DNA of 64,000 bases from Agaribacterium sp. ZY112 (lineage in GTDB: Bacteria > Pseudomonadota > Gammaproteobacteria > Pseudomonadales > Cellvibrionaceae). The notes beneath the pieces are model-generated. The model made no database searches. It worked only from the letters and a program-made list of their open reading frames with translations, and was not told the DNA's origin. Numbering within the stretch: position 1 is the stretch's first letter; every line of letters begins with the position of its first letter. The translations under genes were made by a program, and so were the position numbers. Location of the stretch: positions 3,905,001 to 3,969,000 of the forward strand of contig NZ_CP166840.1 of NCBI RefSeq assembly GCF_041346925.1, in the 5' to 3' direction. Shown here piece after piece: positions 19,130 to 28,196 of this stretch.

Positions 19130-20383
19130 ATGACTGGATACAACCCGAATCATTTAAATGGTATTACTCTTCCAATGCCAACTTACAGTGTCGAACTGGA
19201 AACAGAATTACTTGAAGAAGGCAGAGTCTACGACTACCCAAATTATTCCTTAGTAATGAATGCAGCAAGAGAAAAACGCTCTCTTGTTATAGCGGCCTTT
19301 AATCTAGACCAAAACAAATTAAAAAGCGTTTCTCGAGGAAAATGGCGAACGGATGGACGTGTAGGCGCCAACAATCAGCTTGATAATACCTATTATCGTA
19401 ATAATGATTGGGATCGAGGACACATGGTTAGAAGCGCTACTGCTGGATGGGGAAATACTCATGGTGATGCCCAATACGCTACCCGTGAAACCTATTATTA
19501 CACTAACTCCAGCCTTCAGCATGCTAACTTAAACCAGGATGAGTGGCTTCATGACCTCGAAGAATGGGTTAAAGATTTAGACCTTGATAAAGACGGTTTA
19601 ATAACAACCTTTACCGGGCCATTTTATGGCGATAACGATCGTACTATTCGACCATCCGGTCACGACTTAGCATTGATACCTGCAGGCTTTTTTAAAGTAG
19701 TTTGTTTTATCAACAAAGATTCAGATGAGTTAGATGTCCGTGCTTTTGTCATGTACCAAGATCAAGAGGCGCTTGCCGATAAGCGTGGCCATACTCGTTA
19801 CAACAACCAGAACTATCAAGTAACAATTAGCGAAGTAGAGCAATTAACCGGCCTTAAATTTGATAGTGCCATATACCATGCTAATCCACTTATCGCCGAT
19901 CCGGCGACAGCCCAAGAACGTGGTTACGGCGAAGATTACAGCCTGCCTGAGCGTTTTGAAGTTGCACGCCCAGAGGATATTCTCAGTGCTGGTAGTCAAC
20001 GCATTACTATTCTCGATGATAGCGAGGACGTCTTCATTTCTGCAGCCATGCCCAACCCCGAAGGTGTGGATGAAAATAAAGAGTGGGTAGCGATTACAAA
20101 CTACAGCACTAAGCGTATTGATGTTTCGGCTTGGAAACTATCTGATAACTCTGGCGCACACATTGTTATCGGCTCAGTCGTTGATGCCGCTAAGTGTATA
20201 TTGGCGCCAGGAGAAGGCGTAGTTGTCGTAGGATTAGAGCCGATAAGACTCTCCAATAAACGTGACGTAATAAAGCTGTTTAATGAAAACGGTGACCGTA
20301 TTGACTGGGTTAATTATGAAAGTCATATGCTCAGCTCTGGAGCACCAATACGCTTTCTCGCTCCTCGCGACACCTTAAAATAA
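19130..20383 (+). CDS. DNA/RNA non-specific endonuclease (NUC1-type) with C-terminal lamin-tail domain
   Basis: The 417-residue protein has an N-terminal beta-beta-alpha-metal nuclease domain (~1-270) and the catalytic DRGH motif in NNDWDRGHMVRS. Downstream are YYYTNSSLQHANLNQDEWLHDLE, with the metal-binding Asn region, and GPFYGDNDR. The final ~110 residues (EDVFISAAMPNPEG to the end, with EWVAITNYS, VSAWKLSDNSG and LAPGEGVVV) match the lamin-tail (LTD) fold often attached to bacterial secreted nucleases. No classical signal peptide is visible, so the protein may be cytoplasmic or exported by another route. It is AT-richer than neighbouring core genes. Confidence 0.85.
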   Translation: MTGYNPNHLNGITLPMPTYSVELETELLEEGRVYDYPNYSLVMNAAREKRSLVIAAFNLDQNKLKSVSRGKWRTDGRVGANNQLDNTYYRNNDWDRGHMVRSATAGWGNTHGDAQYATRETYYYTNSSLQHANLNQDEWLHDLEEWVKDLDLDKDGLITTFTGPFYGDNDRTIRPSGHDLALIPAGFFKVVCFINKDSDELDVRAFVMYQDQEALADKRGHTRYNNQNYQVTISEVEQLTGLKFDSAIYHANPLIADPATAQERGYGEDYSLPERFEVARPEDILSAGSQRITILDDSEDVFISAAMPNPEGVDENKEWVAITNYSTKRIDVSAWKLSDNSGAHIVIGSVVDAAKCILAPGEGVVVVGLEPIRLSNKRDVIKLFNENGDRIDWVNYESHMLSSGAPIRFLAPRDTLK

Positions 20384-20611
20384 ATAAACTAAGCCGTAAT
20401 TTATTTTACTAAGTTACGGCGACGTTATGTATTACTACAGTAAGGGTTTGTACATCCCAATATGAGAAAGTGACCCATAAGTATTATTTCACCCCCATGA
20501 TTTATATCCTTTTTGTTGAAAGTGTTTACTTAATAAGCACCTTTATCAACAAAGCCAACTCAAATATATTGACGCTTATTCAATGGTAATAGCAACAAAG
20601 AGGAGCGGGAT

Positions 20612-21523
20612 ATGTCAGTTAGCCAATTAGAACGTGCGCGCAACTTAGAACGACCATCACGCGAAGCCATGCTTCAGCGTGCTCCATCAGTACAGCAATT
20701 TTGGAATACTAATCGCAAACTACTCAGTGAAGCTTGGCACGAATGGGAAGCAGTAACAAAAGAAAACCTGCTACCAGCTAGCGATGGTTTACTCGATGCA
20801 GACTTAAAAGAGGCGATCACACAAGCCTGGCAAGATCCAAGTAAAGAGTTCTTGTTAGCCAATCTTCTGCGTAAGGTTTCTCCTGGTGTTTATCAGCTAC
20901 AACTCTTTAACCCAGAGCGCCTAAACGAATTACGCGCTTATCTAGATAGTGTCGCCGATGCGCAGATTCCTTTGCGCCCACCCTATGGCATTGCGTTAAA
21001 CCGCCTAGGTGTGATGCTCGACAGCCGCTCAGAAGGCTATCTTGCAGCGCCAAGTTTTCAGAGCTTCTATCGCGAGCTACTAGATAAGTATATGAGACCA
21101 ATTGCTCGCTTCTTGTTTCCTGAACTCATGGGCTATGACAGCCAAACCTTTGGTTTTTCGATTCAGTATCAAGCAGGCGTAGACACATCTCTTCAGCTTC
21201 ATACGGATGCGTCGGCGGCAACACTTAATATTAACTTGAATCTACCCGAGGAAGAGTTTACAGGCTCGGAAGTCGATTTTTACAACCCCGTGACAGGTGC
21301 GGTAAATAGGCTCTCTTTTGAGCCCGGCACAGCCATGATTCATAGAGGTAATATTCCTCATGCCGCCCAACCTATAACTAGCGGCTCACGCACGAATCTA
21401 GTTTTGTGGTTATACGGTGATAATGGTGAAATCCCAAGCCATAGCGTTATCCGTGAAGAAACACATGCACATCAGCGCTGGACCGTGCCTCAAGATAAAC
21501 GTGATGAATTTGCACCGTTCTAA
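20612..21523 (+). CDS. 2-oxoglutarate/Fe(II)-dependent dioxygenase
   Basis: The 303-residue soluble protein has an N-terminal helical region and a C-terminal jelly-roll oxygenase domain. The iron triad is visible as HTD in SLQLHTDASAATLN and the distal His in MIHRGNIPHAAQPI. The Arg in SGSRTNLVLWLYG is placed to bind 2-oxoglutarate. Spacing fits the prolyl-4-hydroxylase-type superfamily. The substrate cannot be predicted. The ribosome site GAGG lies close before the ATG. A strong hairpin follows the stop codon. Confidence 0.83.
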   Translation: MSVSQLERARNLERPSREAMLQRAPSVQQFWNTNRKLLSEAWHEWEAVTKENLLPASDGLLDADLKEAITQAWQDPSKEFLLANLLRKVSPGVYQLQLFNPERLNELRAYLDSVADAQIPLRPPYGIALNRLGVMLDSRSEGYLAAPSFQSFYRELLDKYMRPIARFLFPELMGYDSQTFGFSIQYQAGVDTSLQLHTDASAATLNINLNLPEEEFTGSEVDFYNPVTGAVNRLSFEPGTAMIHRGNIPHAAQPITSGSRTNLVLWLYGDNGEIPSHSVIREETHAHQRWTVPQDKRDEFAPF

Positions 21524-21528
21524 AGACA

Positions 21529-21560
21529 GCATCAGCCTGCACATAAGTGCAGGCTGATGC
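21529..21560 (+). terminator. Stem-loop after the dioxygenase gene
   Basis: GCATCAGCCTGCAC (21529-21542) and its exact complement (21547-21560) form a perfect 14-bp stem with an ATAA loop, 6 bp after the stop codon. The following bases are C-rich rather than T-rich. Termination is likely but the T-tract is missing; it could also stabilise the mRNA end. Confidence 0.6.
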
Positions 21561-21636
21561 TCGCCCCCCTTAAACACGGTATCTACGCTTACCCATGTTG
21601 CACATTACTTTTTTATTTTAGTGCTGAGCTAAAAAA

Positions 21637-22017
21637 CTAGGGGCTGCTTGCAGGCAGGTAGGCATTTAATTTATTGCCATCTAAATCACGAAAATAAGCG
21701 CCATAAAAACCACCGCTGCCTCTAGGCCCAGGCTTACCTTCACAAGTGCCTCCAAGCTCAAGAGCCTTAGCATGTAATAAGCTTACTTGCTCTTTAGACT
21801 CTACTTTTAACGCGATCATAGAGCCATTGCCTACTGCTGCAGGCTCACCGTTAAAGGGCTTGCTAATGCAAAGTGCTGGAAGCTCTCGCGAGAGCCCCCA
21901 CGCAGCCATCGAGTCTGTAGACCACAAGCGCTTTGCTCCAACAAGTTTTAATAATTCATCGTAGAATGTTAAAGCGTCTATAAATTGATTGGTGCCTATG
22001 GTGACGTAACCGATCAT
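21637..22017 (-). CDS. VOC-family (glyoxalase-like) protein
   Basis: The 126-residue single-domain protein has the paired beta-alpha-beta-beta-beta fold of the vicinal-oxygen-chelate family. The first half starts MIGYVTIGTNQFIDALTFYDELL. The second half contains ALKVESKEQVSLLHAKALELGG and ends FYGAYFRDLDGNKLNAYL, where the terminal D-x-D-G-N-K block is typical. The substrate is unknown, and the first metal-ligand His of glyoxalase I is not obvious. Single gene, convergent with the dioxygenase. Confidence 0.85.
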   Translation of the reverse strand: MIGYVTIGTNQFIDALTFYDELLKLVGAKRLWSTDSMAAWGLSRELPALCISKPFNGEPAAVGNGSMIALKVESKEQVSLLHAKALELGGTCEGKPGPRGSGGFYGAYFRDLDGNKLNAYLPASSP

Positions 22018-22113
22018 AAAGTGTCCTTGTAGTATTGAAAATACTCAGTACCCAGCAAGGGTGTTTAAGCCATATAAGTAAGCAAAATAGGACAGGCCAA
22101 ACAAGGCCTTCAA

Positions 22114-23418
22114 CTAGCGCTGTAAGTTATTTTGATACAAAGCCGAAAGAGGCCCACTTTCTAACCACTCACGCATGACACGCTGCTGGCTCAAAGAAAA
22201 CATTTTCATGCCTTCATCTTTTACCAGTACATTCATAAAGTTATTGTCGAGATCCGAATTCTTGCACTCGCTAAGGCCATTAGCATCACAACTTAAATGG
22301 GCGTGATTATTTTCATCAGAAATAGTGCCATGGGTGTGGCCAATTAAACCCAAAAAATGTGCTAACTCATGAGTAAGTGTTTTGCCTTGTGCAAAATCCG
22401 CTTCTTGAGGATCGATAATACCGATTAAACTCTCTTCGACTGAGACCCCAATATAGGCATCAGGAGCCAGACTGGGTATATAAGCTTTACCAGCTAGGCC
22501 AAGCTTTCCATGACGAGTGCGAAAATCGCCCACCCAGATATTAATATATTGATCATTTGGCCAAGGCTCACTGCCACCAAAGGCCTGTTGCGCAAATTTA
22601 TAGTCTAAATCAAAAGCGGAGGTATCGGTGTCTAACCGAATAATGCCATTATGAGGCTCGCCTTGAGGGTCGCGATCGGCCAAATAAAACTGAATGCCCA
22701 TGTCAGCAACAAAAGGTTTGTCTGAATTTAGTAGGCTATCTAACTCATCAATATTCTGCTGCCTAAAATGCAGGTTAGTCGCTTGCACCTGAGAGATTAT
22801 TTCTTCATCGCTAACATCCGTAAAACCAGCATCTAGAATGTGAAACACCAGCGGGATACGAACACGCGTAAGCGGTGGTTCTGGTTCTGGAAACAACGAA
22901 GAAAACAGCACATCCACCGTGCAATCTTGAATAACTGCAGAAATAGAATACAGCTGCTCAGATAAGTGCCCCTTGCAGCCAGAGACATTCGCGATACGGT
23001 GATCTGTATGAGGGCTTAATACCAACTCCAAACCATCCCCATAAGCAAGCTCGGATAATGGTTTGTCTATATTGCCCCCAGCAGAAACAGTACTATCAAC
23101 AAGATAGGTATTTTTAACAAAGCTGGCGACGATGGAACAATTTGAATCTTGCGCTTGAACGGTATAAATCATGCCAGCCAAGCGACCATTACACCCACTA
23201 ACAGTATCTAGCGTGTAACCCTGCTCGCTGCTTAAAGAAAACTGCACAGATTCACCAGCGGCTAGCTCTGCAGAGGCCGGTGTTATGCTGCCCCCAAGAG
23301 AAACCGAGCTGCTAATGCTAACCGTATCTAGCTTCTCTTTAGATGAAGAAGAGCCGCCCCCGCAAGCAGAAATCACTAATAGGCAAGCTACTAAAATAAA
23401 AATTCTATTGATGCACAT
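22114..23418 (-). CDS. Secreted lipoprotein zinc metalloprotease, M43/pappalysin-like
   Basis: The 434-residue product begins with a lipoprotein signal (ILVACLLVISAC with Cys at the lipobox) and a Gly/Ser-rich linker. Two ~60-residue bacterial repeat domains follow (VSLGGSITPASAELAAGES... and VSAGGNIDKPLSELAYGDG...), each with a GC(N/K)G cysteine. The protease domain holds LTHELAHFLGLIGHTHG and a Met-turn-like NNFMNVL. The zinc motif is HExxHxxGxxxH, one residue longer than the usual M43 HExxHxxGxxH spacing; the second His of HTH could also be the third ligand. Probably a surface-anchored protease. The family call is good; activity is less sure. Confidence 0.78.
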   Translation of the reverse strand: MCINRIFILVACLLVISACGGGSSSSKEKLDTVSISSSVSLGGSITPASAELAAGESVQFSLSSEQGYTLDTVSGCNGRLAGMIYTVQAQDSNCSIVASFVKNTYLVDSTVSAGGNIDKPLSELAYGDGLELVLSPHTDHRIANVSGCKGHLSEQLYSISAVIQDCTVDVLFSSLFPEPEPPLTRVRIPLVFHILDAGFTDVSDEEIISQVQATNLHFRQQNIDELDSLLNSDKPFVADMGIQFYLADRDPQGEPHNGIIRLDTDTSAFDLDYKFAQQAFGGSEPWPNDQYINIWVGDFRTRHGKLGLAGKAYIPSLAPDAYIGVSVEESLIGIIDPQEADFAQGKTLTHELAHFLGLIGHTHGTISDENNHAHLSCDANGLSECKNSDLDNNFMNVLVKDEGMKMFSLSQQRVMREWLESGPLSALYQNNLQR

Positions 23419-23579
23419 AAATAAGTACTTAATTTAGAAGACAGAACCTTAATAAAAAGCCTCAAATAACAACTAACTGAACGCCATTAATCAACAATCG
23501 AAACCATGAAAATACCGACATGACGCTGCCTATAAATTCTCTTGATCAAGGAATACAAGGCGCTTTATAGACCAGAATA

Positions 23580-24377
23580 CTACGTCGACTTGTCTGCAAG
23601 TATAGAAACATACTCGTTCCAATAGTCTTTGTTTACATTCCAGAACTTGTCAAACGCAAATGCATCAATGGCCATCGTGCCAGAATTATCTTGACGGGCA
23701 CTCCATCTTGGCCTTTTTATCTTGTCAGTAGAAGCATATTTTATCCCCAAGCGAGATACGGCATAGACAACTGGCTTTAAACATGAACCACACGGAGGTT
23801 TACAGCCACCTAAATAGACCTGGCCAGGTGTACCGTGTTGAGATCCAATTGAGTATGCATATATAAGTTTTTGCTCTGCATGAACTTGAGAAATGCCTGT
23901 CTCAACGGGTGGGTTACCCGTTATAAAAACTATGTTAGCTAAGGGAACCTTACCAGTATAGCGCTTGATTTTATGCTCAATAAGAGTTCCAGGGTTATCA
24001 TCTATATCTCTAAAGTCACTCATAACGGCTAATTCATCATCAACAATACCTGCTAGTGTTGATATTGTAGATAGTGATCTAAAATTAGTCGGTCTGTCTC
24101 TCTCAGGGTTTCGGTCACGAATAATGCTATTCTGGTTTAGCTGGGTCAAATCAACACTTTGTATTTTATCTAAGATAAGATGTACTGAGGTCAGCCCCTC
24201 CTTATCAAGCCAACTTTTAAGCAATCGTGAATTATCATCATTATTACATGCGACCCATAAAATATTATTCCCCACCCTAAGACACTGAGTTTCTTGCGCT
24301 TTAACCTCTTTAATTTTACTTAGCACTAGATTTAAGAATAAGGAAATGGCAATTACCTGCTCTCCTTCAGTCATCAT
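23580..24377 (-). CDS. Deaminase-superfamily protein (HAE...PCxxC), role unknown
   Basis: The 265-residue soluble protein's C-terminal half carries the zinc signature of the cytidine-deaminase-like fold. It has HAEQKLIYAY, with the HAE ligand and proton shuttle, then GGCKPPCGSCLKPV, with the PCxxC pair, at typical spacing. This combination is common in polymorphic-toxin and nucleic-acid deaminases. The N-terminal ~150 residues are not recognisable. A strong ribosome site (AGGAGGG) lies 7 bases before the ATG. There is no signal peptide or adjacent secretion or immunity gene. The substrate could be a nucleotide, RNA, DNA or peptide; I cannot say which. Confidence 0.65.
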   Translation of the reverse strand: MMTEGEQVIAISLFLNLVLSKIKEVKAQETQCLRVGNNILWVACNNDDNSRLLKSWLDKEGLTSVHLILDKIQSVDLTQLNQNSIIRDRNPERDRPTNFRSLSTISTLAGIVDDELAVMSDFRDIDDNPGTLIEHKIKRYTGKVPLANIVFITGNPPVETGISQVHAEQKLIYAYSIGSQHGTPGQVYLGGCKPPCGSCLKPVVYAVSRLGIKYASTDKIKRPRWSARQDNSGTMAIDAFAFDKFWNVNKDYWNEYVSILADKST

Positions 24378-24508
24378 ATAAATACCCTCCTGGTTTTTAA
24401 CAAAAAATTATCATTTAGCTTTATTACTAAAGAACAGCCCAGCCTAACTCTTTATAGAAATAAGACTAGGAATTTTTACAGCGACTTCATTACAAACCTA
24501 TTATCTTG

Positions 24509-25396
24509 CTACGATGAACCTTTTATTTTCAACTCATAGCGTCTAAAGCTCTGAGCAAGAAAATCGATCATTCTCCTTACCTTCTCATTATTAGCCATAT
24601 CTTTATGTGCTAATACCCAAATCCAATCCCCCGCAACTGGTTCAACATTTGGCAATCGCTCTATACCTTCAATGCCGTCTGCCATATAACAAGGTAAAGA
24701 AGCAATACCCGCGTGAGATTTTATCGCTTCTAACTGAAGGACATCAGAATACATGTCAGCTCTAACCGGAATATCAGGATAAAAATTCTTACATGGCCAT
24801 TGCAGGTGCTTAGATTTATCCCCCCAACCAAGCCAAAAGCATGCCTCTGGATCAGTCTCCACATTGTGTACTTGCAAATACTCTGTACTTGCGTAAGCGC
24901 AGTTATATAAGCGCGCAACACGCTTACCAATAAAAGAGTCAGGAGGATCAGTGATATGACGAATAGCAATGTCTGCTTCTCGACTTGATAAGTCACGATA
25001 TTCATAAGACATATTAATTTTTAAATCAATACGATTATGCGTATCCATAAATGATCGTAAGTCAGGCATCAATAAGTGACAAGCCAAGCCATTAGGTAAA
25101 GTTAAACAGAGCTTGCCTTCTATACGTTTATCCTTACCTAAAACCTCACGCTCAATACTGATAAACTCGTCTCGAATACGAGCAGCCGACAGATAAAGTG
25201 CGCGCCCAGCTTCTGTCAGCCAGTAGCCACTAGATCGCCGCTCAAATAGCGTTGTGCTTAATGATGCCTCAAGTACGGTAATACGTCTTGCGCACGACGA
25301 ATGATGTAAATCTAGACGGCGGGCAGCTTTTTTTAAGCCCCCCTCATCAGCAATAGCCAAAAATACTCTTAAATCATTCCAATTGATTTGATCCAC
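24509..25396 (-). CDS. LysR-family transcriptional regulator
   Basis: A DNA-binding regulator with an N-terminal winged helix (INWNDLRVFLAIADEGGLKK, then AARRLDLHHSSCARRITVLE) and a C-terminal effector domain of the periplasmic-binding type. I start it at the GTG at 25396 (VDQINWNDLR), because AGGA lies 6 bases upstream and this gives ~295 residues, the usual LysR length. A longer frame reaches 25546 but adds an atypical 50-residue extension. It is divergent from the GST gene at 25678, so it probably controls that gene. The inducer is unknown. Confidence 0.87.
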   Translation of the reverse strand: MDQINWNDLRVFLAIADEGGLKKAARRLDLHHSSCARRITVLEASLSTTLFERRSSGYWLTEAGRALYLSAARIRDEFISIEREVLGKDKRIEGKLCLTLPNGLACHLLMPDLRSFMDTHNRIDLKINMSYEYRDLSSREADIAIRHITDPPDSFIGKRVARLYNCAYASTEYLQVHNVETDPEACFWLGWGDKSKHLQWPCKNFYPDIPVRADMYSDVLQLEAIKSHAGIASLPCYMADGIEGIERLPNVEPVAGDWIWVLAHKDMANNEKVRRMIDFLAQSFRRYELKIKGSS

Positions 25397-25677
25397 AAAT
25401 ATTCCTATTAGCTCATCCACGCTCATTAGAGCTATGCCCATCCCACCAAACACCGGGCGCAAATATGCGAAAAGCATACGCACAAATACATACTTTAAAG
25501 CAGATTTACGCCCCATATACTGAGTACAAGTTAACGAAATACGCAAGCAAGCACAATGACCAATACTTAAAAGTTACTTATATCATCTATGAGTGAAGCT
25601 TAATTAGGGCTACGACTAGTAGCCTTGATCTTATAAACCGAATTTAAAACAAAGAGCAATTAAAAGGAAAACACCTT

Positions 25678-26355
25678 ATGAGCATTGAATACTACGTTGA
25701 TAATCGATCAGGAAGCTGCCGACGTACAACAAGTGTCATTAAAGAGCTTGGTTTAGACGTAGTTTACAAACCCATCGACTTACTACAGAAGGAAAATAAA
25801 AGTGACTCATTTTTAGCTTTAAACCCTAACAGCATGCTACCAGTGATTATTGATAGAAAAGCCAAACAACAGCCCCTTATCTTGACTGAGGCTATGGCAA
25901 TTAACATCTATCTCTGTGATACCTATGGAGGGACTCATCTCTTGCCAAAAGATGGGACTAAACGCTATCAAATATTGCAATGGATGAGCTGGGCGGCCGA
26001 ACACTTTCGTCAGCCTGCTCCTATTTATTTTGAAGAAAACGTAATTACTCAGCTAATGGGTACTGATCCAAATACCACACGCTTACAGCAAGCAGAGTTC
26101 ATGCTAAGTAAGCATGGACAAGTGCTAGATTCACATTTAGCTAATAAATGCTATGTTGTGGGTGAAAAATTTAGCCTCGCTGATATTGACCTAGCTTCGG
26201 CGTTAAGCCAAATGCCATACAGCAAACTACCTGTAGATCGATTTAAACACATAATGCGCTGGGCCAAAGACTTGGAGAAGAACCATGAAAGCTGGAAATA
26301 TACGGGGGATCTACTGCATACCGGTATGCGGCAAGCCTTAAACCACACACAGTAA
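25678..26355 (+). CDS. Glutathione S-transferase family protein
   Basis: The 225-residue cytosolic protein has an N-terminal thioredoxin-like domain (SIEYYVDNRSGSCRRTTSVI; ALNPNSMLPVI with the cis-Pro; LTEAMAINIYL with the glutathione-binding Glu region). The C-terminal helical domain includes FSLADIDLASAL, the family N-capping box. Ser residues near 12-13 could be catalytic, as in beta- or nu-like classes. The substrate is unknown. A ribosome site (AAAAGGAAA) precedes the ATG. Divergent from and probably regulated by the LysR gene. Confidence 0.88.
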   Translation: MSIEYYVDNRSGSCRRTTSVIKELGLDVVYKPIDLLQKENKSDSFLALNPNSMLPVIIDRKAKQQPLILTEAMAINIYLCDTYGGTHLLPKDGTKRYQILQWMSWAAEHFRQPAPIYFEENVITQLMGTDPNTTRLQQAEFMLSKHGQVLDSHLANKCYVVGEKFSLADIDLASALSQMPYSKLPVDRFKHIMRWAKDLEKNHESWKYTGDLLHTGMRQALNHTQ

Positions 26356-26458
26356 ACAATCTCCTTCCTATCCGCTGTTAAAATAATAAGAAACGACTTA
26401 TTACGTAGATTTAAAGAGCATAATACAATACGACCTTAAATCTACGTTGACCTCAGAA

Positions 26459-27337
26459 CTAAAGAATAGCGGAGAGGATATCCCGAGGATTTTCAAGCGC
26501 AGAAAAATGGCCACAATCAGGCAGGATGACTAGCTCAGCGCTGGGTATTCGTTGACGATTCGCCTCTCTCTCACTACGTAAAGACCAATCATTGTCACTG
26601 TATATAAGCCGCACTGGGGCTTCTATGTCTGCATAAAGCTCAAGTTTATTTGTCCAAGTTTGCCAGTTTAAGAAAATAGAACGAAAAGCCTTAGCATAAC
26701 CTTGCCGCTTACCTTGTTTAGACATCTCTGTAATAAAGTGCCTAGGTAATTGGCTTTTATCATTAAATCCACCTTCAAAAACTTTCCGTAAAATAATCGG
26801 GTTTTCCCCATTCGCAATCATGTATCCCAACATAGGGAGCGTAATGCAGCTAAACAACAGTTTGCCAAGCATAGAGCTACGATCTAAGCCATTGCTGTGT
26901 TCATATTCAGCTGGGTTCAAAGCAATTACCTGCTTCACCGTCACCTTTTTCTCTGCGGCAATGCTTAATGAAATAGAGGCACCAATAGACTCGCCCATTA
27001 AACTCACATTTTCTAAGCCCAGCGAACGAATAAAACCTGTGACAAAACCAACAAACATCGGCTTGTCATAAGCTAAATCCGGTATATCAGAATGGCCGTG
27101 AGCAGGAAGGTCTAACGCATAAACCCGGTAATGCTTAGCAAGCTCTGGGATAAGCTTCTGAAAGTAATCTAACTGAGAGCGAATGGTATGTAATAGAACG
27201 AGGGGCTGCCCCTGCCCGACATCTAAGTAACGTAAGTTAAGCCCATTAACCTGAGTGGTTTTAAACTCACCACCCTCTGCCCAACAAGGTAAAGCAGCAA
27301 CATGGTTTTTGCGTATATCCGAGCTAATAGTAGCCAT
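26459..27337 (-). CDS. Alpha/beta-hydrolase
   Basis: The ~292-residue soluble hydrolase has the oxyanion-region strand PLVLLHTI, nucleophile elbow MGESIGAS (Ser at G-E-S-I-G), a later acidic strand VRLIYSDNDWS and catalytic His in LPDCGHFSALENP. It resembles epoxide hydrolase/haloperoxidase-type enzymes with a cap domain in the middle. I start it at the ATG at 27337, since AGGAG lies 5 bases upstream and overlaps the alternative GTG at 27343. A palindrome (27361-27372) shared with the neighbouring GST and MarR genes lies directly upstream, suggesting MarR control. Confidence 0.85.
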   Translation of the reverse strand: MATISSDIRKNHVAALPCWAEGGEFKTTQVNGLNLRYLDVGQGQPLVLLHTIRSQLDYFQKLIPELAKHYRVYALDLPAHGHSDIPDLAYDKPMFVGFVTGFIRSLGLENVSLMGESIGASISLSIAAEKKVTVKQVIALNPAEYEHSNGLDRSSMLGKLLFSCITLPMLGYMIANGENPIILRKVFEGGFNDKSQLPRHFITEMSKQGKRQGYAKAFRSIFLNWQTWTNKLELYADIEAPVRLIYSDNDWSLRSEREANRQRIPSAELVILPDCGHFSALENPRDILSAIL

Positions 27338-27360
27338 ATTCACTCCTAATGAATAAGTAC

Positions 27361-27372
27361 ATGCATATGCAT
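27361..27372. promoter_or_regulatory. MarR-type operator candidate 1 (upstream of the hydrolase)
   Basis: ATGCATATGCAT is a perfect 12-bp palindrome, extending to 14 bp with flanking C/G (27360-27373). It lies 23 bp upstream of the hydrolase ATG. Nearly identical elements precede the GST gene and the marR gene, which makes it a likely binding site for the local MarR protein. Confidence 0.6.
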
Positions 27373-27394
27373 GATTTTGATGTTAAAAAAGGAA

Positions 27395-28051
27395 TCAAAA
27401 AACCTCAGCCTGAGTCAACAAGATATTTTGTAATAATCTCTGGCTATGGTCGAACCAAAATGAAGTGCTTAATTTATCCAGCCAGTCCTGAATTGATTTG
27501 TACGCCTCTAGTGGCAGCCCGGCTTGTTCGGCAAAGATAAAAAAGCTGACAACACTGATATCGGCAATAGTTAGCTGCTTGCCAAGTAAGAAATCAGCTT
27601 GAGCCAGCATACGCTCTAAAGCGGTTAAAGCCTGATGAGAGCGTGCTTGCATGTCACTGCTAATCTCTCCTGCGGGCAGCCCCCAATGAGGAAGCACCAA
27701 GCGCCTATGCGCGTAAGGGCTTATCGCAGCAGCAAAGTAATTTGCTTGCCAAAAAAGTAGACTTAATACTTTAGCTTGCTCTTGTTCACACTGAGGCCAA
27801 AGCGAAGACTTATGCTTGGCGGCCAGATACTGCAAGATGGCATTAGATTCGCTTAATACAAAGTCACCATCAACAAGCACAGGCACCTGTGCTTCAGGGT
27901 TTATCTGTTTAAATTGTTTTTTGTGCTGCTCCCCTTTATGTAGCTGTATATATTGATAAGAAACATCAATTTCCAACGCATTACAGAGCAATATCGTCTT
28001 GATGCTATTAACTGTTAAGGGATTGATATACAAGGTTATCATCTTATGCAT
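27395..28051 (-). CDS. Glutathione S-transferase family protein
   Basis: The ~218-residue protein has a thioredoxin-like N-terminus (MITLYINPLTVNSIKTILLC), the cis-Pro segment INPEAQVPVLVDG and the glutathione-contact FVLSESNAILQYLA. The C-terminal helical domain contains LTIADISVVSFFIF. I place the start at the ATG at 28051 (MHKMITLY), with GGAG nine bases upstream; 28042 is also possible. It lies between the marR gene and the hydrolase on the same strand and has its own upstream copy of the shared ATGCATATACAT element. Confidence 0.87.
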   Translation of the reverse strand: MHKMITLYINPLTVNSIKTILLCNALEIDVSYQYIQLHKGEQHKKQFKQINPEAQVPVLVDGDFVLSESNAILQYLAAKHKSSLWPQCEQEQAKVLSLLFWQANYFAAAISPYAHRRLVLPHWGLPAGEISSDMQARSHQALTALERMLAQADFLLGKQLTIADISVVSFFIFAEQAGLPLEAYKSIQDWLDKLSTSFWFDHSQRLLQNILLTQAEVF

Positions 28052-28168
28052 CTGTCTAAGCTCCACACCTGTTAAATCCAAACGTTTACATTGTTTCTCT
28101 TACATAGCCGCCCTGTAGGCTTATATAGACTCTTGTCTCCCTGCCAACAACATGTATGCGCACAAAAC

Positions 28169-28180
28169 ATGCATATACAT
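28169..28180. promoter_or_regulatory. MarR-type operator candidate 2 (upstream of the GST gene)
   Basis: ATGCATATACAT matches candidate 3 exactly and candidate 1 in 11 of 12 positions. It lies ~118 bp upstream of the GST start. A related half-site, CATGTATGCG, sits at 28151-28160, which may extend the operator. Confidence 0.55.
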
Positions 28181-28196
28181 ATTTTACACAAAAAAA

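Noticed and set aside
25397..25546. N-terminal extension of the LysR regulator
   Set aside because: Adds ~50 residues unlike LysR proteins; the GTG at 25396 has a ribosome site and gives the normal length.
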